Of a stretch of DNA of 64,000 nucleotides, positions 21,698 through 32,376 are shown in pieces. Source of the stretch: Parietaria judaica (Eukaryota; Streptophyta; Magnoliopsida; Rosales; Urticaceae). The notes below the pieces were generated by a model, which had not been told where the DNA came from, searched no databases, and worked only from the letters and a program-made list of their open reading frames with translations. The stretch covers positions 8,240,001 to 8,304,000 of the forward strand of contig OX940864.1 of assembly GCA_954871525.1 (NCBI GenBank), in the 5' to 3' direction. The position numbers and the translations under genes are program-made. The first letter of the stretch is position 1. Every line of letters starts with the position of its first letter.

Positions 21698-22614
21698 ATA
21701 CCTCAAATTATGAGGCGATAAAATTAAAATGAGAGAAGATCTCATATAATTAATAAATTAATTGACTTTGAGAGGTATTTATGCCCTAAGTTTTTCACTT
21801 TCCTTTGCTAATCAAATTTTAAGTATTTTTTCCGTAATCATCCTTAATAAACTTCACTGGTAGTGTAGTGGTGGTCATGGTGAGGTGAGCAAATTCACGA
21901 GCTTGTTGTATGTATAGTATACAGTATACTGTGATTATGTTTCATTTCATGAAATGTTTCAGATAGTCAGAGAAATAAATGACAGACAGACATAGGCATA
22001 TAGCCTCATAGGGTAGTGTGGAATTGCTTTAATAGGACTGTTTGGTTCTTCACACAAGCGATGGAGATGAAGTAAACTGTGGGTTTTTTCATGAAAGCTT
22101 TTACATTTTCGGGTCCAAATGTCCATTTCTATTCAGGGTTATTCTTCCCAATAATGTATTGGCTTCTGATAGCGTGTAATTTGGATTCCCCGTGCTTTGA
22201 TCAGACTATGAGAAAAAAGTTAGTAATCCACAAAGTTTTATCATTCTGAAAATGATTTTTGTAAAAAAAAAAAAATCATAATTCAAAATAATTTTTGTTT
22301 AAAATATAAGATAATTATAACCATCAATTAATTATTTATCAATGTGTTAAGGTGACATTTTCCCAAAAAATAAAGATTAAATAAGATATAAATAAAATTA
22401 AAATCTATGAACGAGTTAGCATCCAAATAAAAGTATATCAAACAAACTGTGAGTGAATGTGGGTCCTAACAAAATATTGGGCCCACATTACAATTTCTTT
22501 GTGACAGAGCCCACATTACAATTTACTTCATAAATATTGGGCTCACCACTGTTGCTTTCTTCCCAAATCCTTTTTGTTTTAATACTTTAACGAAGCTCTG
22601 TATTTTTATCTTGC
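21698..22614. other. Continuation of the exonuclease 2 flank
   Basis: No gene seen. About 21870-22140 align in blocks with about 4125-4165 and 5385-5740 of unit 1 (for example GACTGTTTGGTTC and CATGGTGAGGTGAGCAAA). These are the same duplicated flank on the far side of the retrotransposon. The rest is AT-rich. Confidence 0.45.
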
Positions 22615-22664
22615 ATGGCGTCGAGAAAACTATTACGGCTTCTGCAAAGAAGGTCGGCGACAAG
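22615..22664 (+). pseudogene. Short reading frame broken by a hAT insertion
   Basis: An ATG opens a basic frame (MASRKLLRLLQRRSAT, resembling an organelle-targeting N-terminus). It is cut by the hAT element at 22665-23617, and the flank resumes at 23626. No family is recognised, and what follows the element is short and not clearly coding, so this may be a relic of a gene start or chance. Confidence 0.25.
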
Positions 22665-23617
22665 TAGTCCTGTAACTAAAATCCGGAAATCGGATAAAAA
22701 TCCGTATGTGTATTCGTATCCGATTTTAAAATCCGAATCCGGATTAAAAACCGGATTCGGATACGGGTTTTATTATTTTAAACCCGGATATCCGGTATCC
22801 GGTTTAAAACCTGATTTATTTTAATTTTTTATAATTTATTTTTCTAGAGTAACTCTTCTTCTTCGACACTTCATTTTCATTTACATGGTTTTTCGGGGTT
22901 GAGACAAGATATGTACAGGGGCGAAGACACTAATGCTCTATAGGGGACGCGTGCCCACCGTGAACTTCTTAATATTTTTTTACATATCTGTGATCTTGTT
23001 TATAGACTTTTAGAACGTTTATATAGTATGAGACTTTTAAAAGCAAAACCTTTGTATTAAAAATCAACCACCAGACAAAATTCAATCCACAAAAATAAAA
23101 AGTAAAAACAAATAAAAGAACTAAAAGTCCCAAACCTTTTTAATAGTATTCAAATATATTAAACTTAGTTTCAACATCGAATAAGCAGTCTTATTTCTTT
23201 TTAGAGGCCGTCTTTTATTATTTGGCTAAATATATCAATTCTAAAATTAACTTACAATTATAATATGTTTTCATTTTTATCTTAGAGTATTTTTTTTAAA
23301 AAAAATTAGTTAATATTCTATTTAAAAAATAAATTATTGTGCCCCTCCTAAATAAAAGAGCTGGCTTCGCCACTGTATGTACTAGATTTGTAGGGTTTTT
23401 TATTTGGTTGAGACAACATACGTTTTATTTATAAAAAAAAAATCTAATATGGACCCGGATTTCAAAACCGGATTCGAACAATAAAGCCGGGTTTTGAAAA
23501 AATCAGTATCCGGATTTTCGGATCCGGATACGGATAGTGATTTTTAGATATCTGGATTTTCGGATCCGGATACGGATAGTTTAAAAAAATCGGATATCCG
23601 CTCCGGTTACAGCCCTA
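22665..23617. mobile_element. hAT-type element with nested insertion
   Basis: The termini TAGTCCTGTAAC and, inverted from the right, TAGGGCTGTAAC are flanked by 8-bp repeats GCGACAAG and ACGACAAG (7 of 8 match). The subterminal regions are dense in CCGGATATCCGG-type words in opposite orientations. No transposase frame is present, and a second element is nested at 22916-23375. Confidence 0.75.
22916..23375. mobile_element. Nested MITE with CAGGGGCGAAG / CTTCGCCACTG ends
   Basis: Inverted ends CAGGGGCGAAG and CAGTGGCGAAG (from the right) resemble those of the MITE at 15051-15280. A shared TATGTA on both sides suggests a decayed target duplication. Confidence 0.55.
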
Positions 23618-23625
23618 ACGACAAG

Positions 23626-24689
23626 GCCTCTAAAAATCGAACGCTGGAGGCTAGTGCCTTACTGGCTTATGCTAGAGCGCGCCAGTGCTAATATATATCG
23701 ACTATAAAAATTTTATTTTCATTAAATAGAAAATCTCATTGAGAAGAGGTTAGGGGTGACATGAGCCACCCTCAAATACCTCTGGATCCGCCCCTGGGGA
23801 TTACGGTAGCAATAGCGAGGAATGTGACTCTACATCCTGCATCATAATGTATATAAATCTGGTTTATTGTTATCGATACTTATCGAAACATAAACCAGTT
23901 AACTAGTTCCGGGAAATATATTCCGCTACATACAAACACTAGGCTCCAATTGATGATAATCGGTAGAAAATAGAAGAGTATACTAACAACAATATAGTCG
24001 TTAGTTATATGTAAAGATTTCTTGGTGAAAATTATACCTCCAAATTGCTAGCGTAAGTTTGAAAAAGGATGTAAAGGCAACATTCACTACCAACGACAAT
24101 GTTGTCTTGTCTCTATATCTAAAATATGCAAGGGTCTGGGAGCCGATATTGTCGGTGTAATTGGTAACGAAAGCCGCTCCTACAAGTCAATAGCAAATTG
24201 TGTCATCAGACCACAAGATGTGTGACGAAAATTTGTAAATGCTTGTCATGGGTGGGCCGAGCTACGAATATATAAGTGGATGTGAGTATGTGACTAATTG
24301 ATACCAACTATGTACATTGATGAAGCATGAACATTAGAATATAGTGTACCATAGCGGCTTGAGAAGCTGATATACCATATTCTTTAAAAAAAATTATCGA
24401 CAAGTTCTTGAGTTTCTTTAAATTATCAATAAACCAACTATACTTTTAAAAATTTGTTAAGGATTCATTGTTTTAAGTATAAACTAGTGTATATTAAAGT
24501 TAACTACGTTGACCGATTATGTTATAACAAGACCATTAAAAGAAGCAAATTTTATGTCCGTAAGAACTTAATCCGTGCCTTTGAAAAAACTAGTGTGTAC
24601 TTTGACCGATCTTATAAGGATTTCCTTTCCAAGATTATAATTTGGATTTAATTTTCTTTAAAAATAAAATAAAATTTGGATTTAATTTA
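23626..24689. other. Intergenic stretch
   Basis: No gene, RNA or repeat is recognised. The small frame at 24454-24651 has no coding signature. Confidence 0.35.
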
Positions 24690-25959
24690 GGGCGCTTTGG
24701 ATAAATAGCCAAATCTGAAAGTGTGTTTAGCAAAATAGCCAAACTTTGGTTAATTTTGTAAACTAGCCAATTAACCATTTAAATGGAATTCCAATTACCT
24801 TATTACCCTCATGTTTTAATAAAATTTAAAAATTCATTTATTTTCATTAATTAAAAATATTGCTATTAATTGAAATAGCTATAAATATGGTAACAACCAA
24901 AACCAATTTTTTTTTTTATATAATTCAAATTTTAAATTCAAAACATTTATATAATTTTTGGATTTATTTTTTTCATAAAATATCAACAAATTAAAGACGC
25001 AAATTAACGTAAATCAACAACGAATTAACGTAAATCAACACTTTAATACACAAATATATACAAAATTAACACGAATAAACACTTTGATACACAAATAAAC
25101 ACAAAAATTAACACGAATAAACACTTTGATACACAAATAAACACAAAAATTAACACGAATAAACACTTTGATACACAAATAAACACAAAAATTAACACGA
25201 ATAAACACTTTATTCTTATTAAAATTTAAATACAAAATAAACGTGGAATAACGAGGGCGACTTCGGGCGCAGCGACCACAGCCATTGACGAAACCTTCGC
25301 TGCCGCGCCGACGACATTGGAGAAGAGTCGCGGAATGCCACAGCTCGCCGACGGCGACGAGGTGCACCAGACACGTCCACAGATGAATGCTGGAGCAGAG
25401 GCGGATGAACCAAATCTGCAACCGCGTTCTGGGGATCACCGGAGCCGGAATCTTCTCGCTTCGCACCGGGATGCCGTCAGATCTGACCTCCATCTCTCCG
25501 CCCCTAGCACCACGCCGCTCCGCGTCGCCGTTGCTTCATCAGCGCTTCTCGATTCCCCGATCAGCCGGAAGCCCTAGAGCCGAGCATACACGAAAAACCT
25601 CCGAACGACGAAAGAAATCTCACCCGAAGATACCTCGCCGGAGAGCGATCGAGTCGGCATCACCTGAAGCCTCGCATGAAGCTCGTTGGAGAAGTCGCAG
25701 GTCACAGCGGGGAGAGAGAGAGAAGGGGGGGGGGGGTGGGTCAATGGAAATTATTCAAATTGGTTATTAAATCCCCAAATTTGTGCATAATTAATTAAGC
25801 TTGATTTGTGCTGATTTTTTTAAATTAATTACGAAAATTATAATTAAAATAATTAATTAAAGGGTATTACAGGAATAAAAAATGTTATTAAAATGCCACC
25901 TCATGTTAATTGGTTTTGCTAAACATATGTTTCAAATTGGCTATTTGGTGCAATTTCTC
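24690..25959. mobile_element. Pack-MULE-like element with captured GC-rich segment
   Basis: Perfect 9-bp direct repeats TTTAATTTA (24681-24689 and 25960-25968) bound an element with long imperfect inverted ends, both carrying AAATAGCCAA and TGTTTAGCAAAA. A 9-bp duplication is the Mutator-like signature. Inside, against AT-rich ends, is a GC-rich block (about 25235-25740) with open frames on both strands, which looks like a captured host gene piece. Left of it is a 42-bp tandem repeat. No MULE transposase is present. The element ends 132 bases before the TATA box of exonuclease 3. Confidence 0.75.
25034..25212. repeat. 42-bp tandem repeat, about four units
   Basis: The unit around ACGAATAAACACTTTGATAC repeats every 42 bases within the Pack-MULE-like element. 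Because 42 is a multiple of three, it gives a repeating 14-residue pattern on the minus strand. There is no sign that this is translated. Confidence 0.8.
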
Positions 25960-26091
25960 TTTAATTTAACCCCTTTATTTTCTCAACCAATCGCAAAAAT
26001 CTCACAAAAAAACAATTTAACAGTCAAAATGAAGGAACTTCCGTTCCAAAAAGATACCCTCCGCGATTGCACTTCACGCGCTTCTCCTTAT

Positions 26092-26099
26092 TATAAATA
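26092..26099 (+). promoter_or_regulatory. TATA box of exonuclease gene 3
   Basis: TATAAATA lies 72 bases before the chosen start codon, followed by a CT-rich leader shared with exonuclease 2 (CTCGCTTCCCTCCATTAC). Confidence 0.65.
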
Positions 26100-26170
26100 C
26101 AAACCACTCTCTCCCTCACTCGCTTCCCTCCATTACATTGACTCTCTCTCTCTCTCTCTCTCTCTCTCCG

Positions 26171-26800
26171 ATGGCGAACGCGACGATCCACGACTACGAG
26201 CTGGACTCCGACGTCCACAACGTCTACGACGTGACCCTCCCCAACGGCGCCGTTGTCTCCACCGTCGTCACCAACAGCGGCGCCTTCATCGACGCCTGGA
26301 TCGCCGACACTTGCCGCACCTTCGCGCCCCTCGTCGTCGGCCTCGACGTCGAGTGGCGCCCCAACTTCAGCGCCAACCAGGAGAACCCCGTCGCCACGCT
26401 CCAGCTCTGCGTCGCCGAGCGCTGCCTCATCGTGCAGCTCCTCCACGCCGTCGACCCCCTCCCGCGCTCCCTCTTCGCCTTCCTCGACGACCCCCGCCAC
26501 TCCTTCGTCGGCGTCGGCGTCGCCTCCGACGCCGAGAAGATCCTCTGCGACTACAGCCTCGCCGTCCGCAACGCCGTCGACCTGGGCGCGCTGGCGGCGC
26601 AGGTGCTCGGGGACCGCAGCCTGCGGTCGGCGGGGCTGAAGGACCTCGCGCGGCGCGTGGCGGGGCTGGACGTCGCGAAGCCGAGGAGGGTCACCATGGG
26701 GAGGTGGGACTATCGCTGGCTCAACTCCGAGCAGGTGAAGTACGCATGTATCGACGCCTACGCTTCCTACTTGATTGGGTCGTCGTTGATTCACGGGTAA
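26171..26800 (+). CDS. DEDDy-type 3'-5' exonuclease (RNase D/WRN-exonuclease-like), copy 3
   Basis: This intronless gene encodes 209 residues with a full DEDDy active site: GLDVEW (D59, E61), GVGVASD (D120) and YACID (Y191, D195). The frame is open upstream through a CT repeat (from 26138), but MANATI at 26171 matches the starts of the two paralogues, so I chose it. It is more diverged from copies 1 and 2 than they are from each other, notably in the N-terminal 50 residues, and no U2 gene accompanies it. The coding region is very GC-rich. It probably trims 3' ends of nucleic acid; the substrate is unknown. A Pack-MULE-like element ends about 210 bases upstream of the ATG. Confidence 0.9.
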   Translation: MANATIHDYELDSDVHNVYDVTLPNGAVVSTVVTNSGAFIDAWIADTCRTFAPLVVGLDVEWRPNFSANQENPVATLQLCVAERCLIVQLLHAVDPLPRSLFAFLDDPRHSFVGVGVASDAEKILCDYSLAVRNAVDLGALAAQVLGDRSLRSAGLKDLARRVAGLDVAKPRRVTMGRWDYRWLNSEQVKYACIDAYASYLIGSSLIHG

Positions 26801-27615
26801 TGATCGATTCATTGACATTTTTGGGGGTTTTCGCTTACTGGGTTTCGTGGGTCTTGAAGAACTATCTGTAGATTTCATGTGTGTTCATAGAATTGGATTT
26901 TGCTCGTGAATTTGGGGCCTTTTTTGTTTCTGGGTTTCGATCTTTCTCGTTTCATCCATTGATTTTGGACAGAACTCGGGTTTTGATTGGGTTTGTTTCG
27001 TGGTTTTATCTTTGTTGATTTTGATGGGTGTTAGTACTAGTTTCTTCCATTGGATTTGGTACTTTAATCGTAGCTAATTGCGGAATGTTGATTTCAATGG
27101 AGGCATGTGGTAACATCAAACCCTTAACGGGTGTCTATTCGCTTCGAAATCTTTAATGATTGTTCTTTGTTCTTCGTATATAAATCGGCGTTCTTTCTTT
27201 ATTCACTCCCATTGTTCATTGCGAAGTCCGGAATTGAATGCGTGTTCTTTGTTAAATACAGAATGTAGATTGGATTTCATGCGTTGTTAATCGCTTTGAA
27301 GTAGCGGATTTTGGGCAGAACTTAGGTTTTAATGGATTTTGTTGTAGTTTAATCTTCGTTAATTGCCGAATGTAGACTTTATTGGTTGTTAATACTAATT
27401 TTTTCCATTGGATTTGGTGGTTCAATCCTTGCTAATTGCAGAATTTGATGTTAATGGATGTTAGCAGTGACATCAAAATCTTTAATGTTTGTTTCGCAAA
27501 ATCTAGACTTAGAAGTGTGTGTGTTCTTTCTTAATATCAGAATGTAGGTTGGTAAGAGTTGCCTATCAGAGTAAAGTGAAAGTATAATTCCATTGAATAT
27601 AATGAACTAAGTTTC
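26801..27615. other. 3' flank of exonuclease 3 with diverged direct repeat
   Basis: No gene seen. A roughly 355-bp unit is imperfectly repeated: about 26976-27110 resembles about 27330-27460, with a shared TTTTTCCATTGGATTTGGT-like core and GCTAATTGCGGAATGTTGAT-like core. The T-rich composition is typical of untranslated or intronic sequence. Confidence 0.45.
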
Positions 27616-28341
27616 TTGTGTTGGCATCGTAATCTTAGAATTGCTCTCAGGCCTGACAGTGACATGTACGTTCCCGAAGCACCGCGTTCTCTAGAACCCT
27701 TTGTTAATACCGCCATGTCCATGTCCCCCGAGCTTCCGAAGCCACACGAGGACATGTTTGATCCGAATTATCAGGGTCACGCAAGCCTAGAGCGATATAA
27801 AATCTCCAAGGCATTGTACCAGTGCCGAATGCCGGAAGGAGCTTCGGTGGGCGATCACGTGCTCAAGATGATTAAGTACATCGAGAGCCTCGCCGAAATG
27901 GGCTTCCCTATGTGCCAAGAGTTGGCCTCCGACCTGGTCTTGCAATCGCTTCCCCCGAGCTACAATCAGTTCGTGTTGAACTACATCGGGGATGAGATTG
28001 TCAAGTCGCTTTCGGAGTTGCTTGGTATGTTGATATTAGCTGAGAGTGACATACAGGAAGCCAAACCCAAAACTGTCCCGACAGTTCGGGATGGTAGAGG
28101 AGAGGCAAAGGCCAAGGGGAAATTCACCAACAGCCAAAAGTTGGTTGCCAAAGCGGTTAAGCCGAATGGCGGGGTCCCCAAGAAAGGCAAGGTGGTTGCT
28201 AAAGCGGTGAAACCCAAGGGCGAGGCCAAGGAAGGAAAATGTTTCCATTGCATGGAGACCGGTCATTGGAAGAGAAACTGTAGTATCTATCTGGAGGAGT
28301 TACGAAAGAAGCAAGCCGAAGAGGCAACTTCAGGTATTTAG
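27616..28341 (+). pseudogene. gag: Truncated Ty1/copia gag
   Basis: The frame matches the C-terminal two-thirds of a copia gag (UBN2-type) protein: a capsid-like helical part (YKISKALYQCRMPEGASV, then QSLPPSYNQF), a lysine-rich linker and a CCHC zinc knuckle (C-F-H-C-x4-H-x4-C). The usual N-terminal gag start is missing. The first in-frame ATG is at 27664. The frame stops right after the knuckle, where intact elements run on into protease, and no pol follows. The stop falls just after a GT-like junction (CAG|GTATTT) and a CAG lies 80 bases on, so splicing to another exon is conceivable but unproven. Confidence 0.7.
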
Positions 28342-29269
28342 ATTATCTAAGTGTGATCATCCATACGGTTCTCGTATTCGACTAATGATGTACGTGGTTT
28401 GCAGCAGGAGAATAGGCGTTTTTGGCTAAGGATGAAGTGTCAGAGACTATTTTACCGCATACTTTATGTTTAAAATTACAATTATTTTCCGTTTACTTAG
28501 AAAATTGTTTTCACTCTAATGTTGAAGACATTTTGAGTTTTTTGTTATCTCTCAACTTTTTAAGCATGTTCATTTGTTCAATGACTGAATATTTCCGGTC
28601 ATGTCAATAATAATCAATTTCGATAATATATCTTCGATACAAATATACATCTTAAATTAAAAATTCTTGAAAATTACATTTATAATTAGAATATTTAGGA
28701 GATATAAATGTAACTATGTTGCTCGTCTTTTCTTAAAACTAAATCTTTTGTACTCGTGTCATTGTGGCTTTTCTCTTTTTAGATGAGGAGAAGCCAATGT
28801 TCAGGTTCGGAAATTGCGATAAAAAAATACTTAAAACTCCTCATAGTTAGTGCGGCACTTTCTCAAATTTTTAATTGCACAAAATAATTTCTTACAGGTC
28901 TCATATATACTTAAGAGTTAGTTCCATATCAATTTGATGGTAAACATCCTAACATTGTTCTTTTTTAAAATAGTGATTGAAAACCGCAACTTCCATCTTA
29001 GTCATATTTGCCGATGGTTTTCTCAGAAAAAAGAGGTATGCCGATTTGTTAAAGTTATCGATCAAATTTTACGGGTAAATCGTGAACCGACGAGTTTACC
29101 AACGAAATTTTGAAAAAAAATATAAGTTGAAATTATAATTTTTCTTTTTCTGTATGTGGGCACGTCGCTTCAGCAGAAACTATCAACCCAACAGAAATTA
29201 CTTCTGCCTGCAGCCACACCAAAACATGCGCAACAAAAAATAAAACAAGATTTTCCCTTTTTATCTTTT
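28342..29269. other. Intergenic AT-rich stretch
   Basis: No gene or repeat recognised. The small frame at 28422-28610 lacks coding features. Confidence 0.35.
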
Positions 29270-30000
29270 CCTTTTTTTTCTTCGGTCTCTCGTGCTCCTC
29301 CCGCTCGGAACTCGCTCCCGTCGCCCAGCTATCTCCTCCGTCGCCAACCACCGCCGTCGAACTCGCCGGAATCTCTCTGACCACCGACGATCTTCACTCG
29401 CTCGCTCAGAGTCGGCCAGGTACGCCTTCTTCCTCTCCGAGCTTCTCTCTGCTCTTTCGAACTTAGATCGATCGATCCCTTCGATCTTCAATTAGCTTTG
29501 TCTCTCTCTCTCTGCAGATCAAAGCTTTCCCTTCTTGCTCACGTTTTTCTTCTCTGATCTCCAGCCACCAGCTTCGAATTTCAGAGAACTCCAGGCCTCA
29601 GCCTCCAGCGCCGAGTTTCTCCACCACCGGCGCCGTCGAATTCGCGTCGAGCTTCTTCTCCCCGATCGAGTCTCGCCAAGCTCCCACGCTCAAGCTTCTT
29701 CCTCTGCGATCTTAGACCTCGCGTTTCTCCAAGCCCTAAATCAGGCTCCGAGATTCTTCCCCAAATCGCAATCCTCAATCGCGATTCCAACCCAGAGCTG
29801 CGATTCTCCAGCTCTGCCTTCGATCAATCGCAGCTTCTCCGAGCTTCCTCGCTCCACGCCTTTGGAGTCCCTTCGTGCTTCCAAACCCTAACTCCGAGCA
29901 GCAGCTGCCGATATCTAGCCGAGTTACTCCGCGCACGGTCCGAACTCCGGCAAGACACCACCGACACTCTCGCTCTGCTCCGCTCTGGTACGCTCACAAC
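29270..30000 (+). other. CT/CG-rich leader-like region upstream of YAE1
   Basis: This GC-richer, pyrimidine-rich tract in AT-rich DNA looks like plant 5' untranslated exons. There are plausible donor sites (GCCAG|GTACGC at 29420; CTCTG|GTACGC near 29988) and an acceptor after CTCTCTCTGCAG (29517). An acceptor TTATTCAG also precedes the YAE1 start at 30834. I infer a possible long spliced leader for YAE1. It could equally belong to another transcript. The 118-codon frame here has biased composition and no recognised domain. Confidence 0.35.
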
Positions 30001-30842
30001 CGGAGCTCTGGTACCATGTAGTTTTAGGGTTTTCAACATTATGATTTCATTGAATAGAGAAAGGCTTATATACAACCTAATGAGCTTCATGAACAGTAAA
30101 TCTAATTACAATAAAATATTCACAACATATACCGAGGGCGGAACGGGTACATAATGATGGGAGTTTTTGTAAGATTTGTAAAAAAATTGGTGCGAATCGT
30201 GCCACTTTTGTTTATTAGTATACCGCAAAATCTATGGGTATATCGATTGGTTTTTGTGATTTTTTTTAAGTGTTTTTCAGAAATAAGAAAAATCAGAGAT
30301 TTTAAGAAAAAATTGAATTTCTGATGAAAAATGAAGTTTTAGATGGGGTTTAGGGATTATATATGGGTATATGAAAAAATTAAGAAAATATGAGATATTT
30401 GGAGATCGATCGACCTTGCTCTGCAGGAGAAGATCGAGATTGTTCATCGTTTATTGTCTTCTATCGAAGTTGTGTTTGGTTCCTATCAGTGCTATCACTA
30501 AGATGCTTGTGGAGTTAATCGATGCAGTAGAACCTCGATATATTAATAAATTCGATTAAATAATACTTTGTATAATCCCCACTCTAACTAACTTTACTAA
30601 ATTGTTATTCTATAAATTAATAATCTCGATAATATAATAAAATTCTTGATCAATAATTACTATATTTACAAATACACGAGAACTTGTAGTAAATTCCACT
30701 CTTATAACCTTACTAAGAAGACATGAAACCAAGATGATATGATGCAAATATATGAAGTAATTAATTATCTTTACATTATAGTCGTAGTCTTATATGATTT
30801 AATTATGTGTATTAATGTTTAATTGTTATTCAGATTAGAGTG

Positions 30843-32376
30843 ATGAAGAACAGTTTTGCTGAAGAGCTTTACTCGGAGAGCTTAAAGATGTCAAACCTAG
30901 ATTTGGACTCATCACCAAGTATCCAAAATAAAGAATATTTGTTTCCGCAAGGTGTGACATATTATGATATTAATGTTGTTTTCGAGAATTATAAATATTT
31001 TTTTTTTCACGAAACTACGGGATTATAATGATTTTTTTTTTCTGATTCCATAAGCAACTCTTTTTTTAGAATCCAAGGACTTTTGGAGTAATTTTCATGT
31101 TTTCTTTCAGATTCTGGCTTGGATGATTCCTTCGATGACGGAGAACCTTTCGGCGATGGTTCCGATGATGAATTGAAGAAAAAGTCTGATCTGGATAGGG
31201 AGTGGCAGTCGAGACGCAAGCAATTCCATACGGTATTTTGAAAAATCTGAAATATTTAATGCTCTAAAATTTCTTGGAAGTAGAGCTGACTATTTTTTAG
31301 AGGCATTGGCGCTGTTGCCCCTTATTCTACGGGGGTATGCGGATTTGGCCCCTCCGTTCCAAAAAATAGTAGAAATGGTGTTTCTTGTATAATGGGGTAT
31401 GCGGATTTGGCCCCTCCGTTCCAAAAAATAGTAGAAATGGTGTTTCTTGTATAATGGATGTGCAGATTTGGCTCTCTCATTTTTGAAACGGCACAAACGG
31501 CCCCCTCCTTTAGTAAATAACATAAACAACATAAATGCTAAACCCATACGAAAATCATAAAGGAGGGGTAACATCCGCCATTTCTAGAATGGAGGGGCCA
31601 AATCTGCACATTCCTCCTAAAGGAAGGGCCAATAGCATGGATAACTTTTTTCATGGGGTACCGACACACGTATACATACAGAATTTTAATACAGAAACGG
31701 GCAACTAGTATTTAATTTCTAAGATTATGCTTTATTTTAATACAAAAGATAATCAGTTAATGTAGTACGTGTTATTTAACAGTAAAATATATCAACCCTG
31801 GTGCTTAATTTGTTATAATAAATTGTATTTTTATTTTGCCGCGTGTTTTTAAATTTTGTAGATGGGATATCGTGACGGTATCATAGCCGGAAAAGAAGCA
31901 TCCGCACAAGAGGGATATAACGCCGGCTATAAGAAATCATTTTCGGGTGGATACAATTGGGGTGTTGTCAGAGGCGTTACCAGGTAAATTTTAGAAAACA
32001 TGATCAAATGTATTTGGTACATTCATTTTTCGTTATTTAAAATATTCATCGACAAGTCGTTTTTTTCCCGCCCGTGCGAAGTGCGTTGGCTTCACTCCCG
32101 GATGATTTGAAGGAAAAAATGCTAGAAACGGAAGATAAGAGAATAGAGTTTCGGAAATTGCACGATTCTACACGGTCTCTTTCATCTAACGAGGCTCTGA
32201 CTTTGTTCAATGATTCTATTGCGGCAAAAAGAATTTCAGAACATGATCAACATCCCGACGTGATCCTCTCTCATAATGATGATCTCTCGTACCAAAGTCT
32301 TCTGGAAAGCTACGGTGGCGAGCTTCAATCTCTTCTCGAGTCTTCGGAAATTAAAGTCAACTTTTTAAGAGGATAA
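30843..32376 (+). CDS. YAE1: YAE1-domain protein (Fe-S assembly adaptor for the ABCE1/Rli1 type ATPase)
   Basis: Four exons join in frame to 215 residues: 30843-30951, 31111-31232, 31862-31983 and 32082-32376, all with GT...AG introns. Exon 3 carries the deca-GX3 motif (GYRDGIIAGKEA, GYNAGY, GGYNWGVVRG) that defines the Yae1 N-terminal family. The upstream acidic stretch and DLDREWQSRRKQFHT are typical of plant members. In yeast, Yae1 with Lto1 recruits the cytosolic iron-sulfur machinery to Rli1; the same role is inferred here. The ATG at 30843 is preceded by a splice acceptor-like site, suggesting a 5' untranslated intron. Intron 2 contains a foldback element with an internal 62-bp duplication. 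The coding sequence shows no defect. AATAAA occurs near 32655. Confidence 0.85.
31303..31637. mobile_element. Foldback (MITE-like) element in YAE1 intron 2
   Basis: Both edges carry inverted copies of ATTGGC...GATTTGGCCCCTCC...TAGAAATGG. A 62-bp unit (31332-31393) is tandemly duplicated at 31394-31455. The exact ends and any target duplication were not resolved. Confidence 0.55.

Noticed and set aside
25882..26871. 329-codon frame across exonuclease 3 in another frame
   Set aside because: It is a low-complexity shadow (Arg/Pro-rich) of the GC-rich exonuclease gene, whose own frame has all active-site motifs.
29535..29891. 118-codon Ser/Pro-rich frame
   Set aside because: It lies in a CT-rich leader-like region, with no domain and composition explained by base bias.
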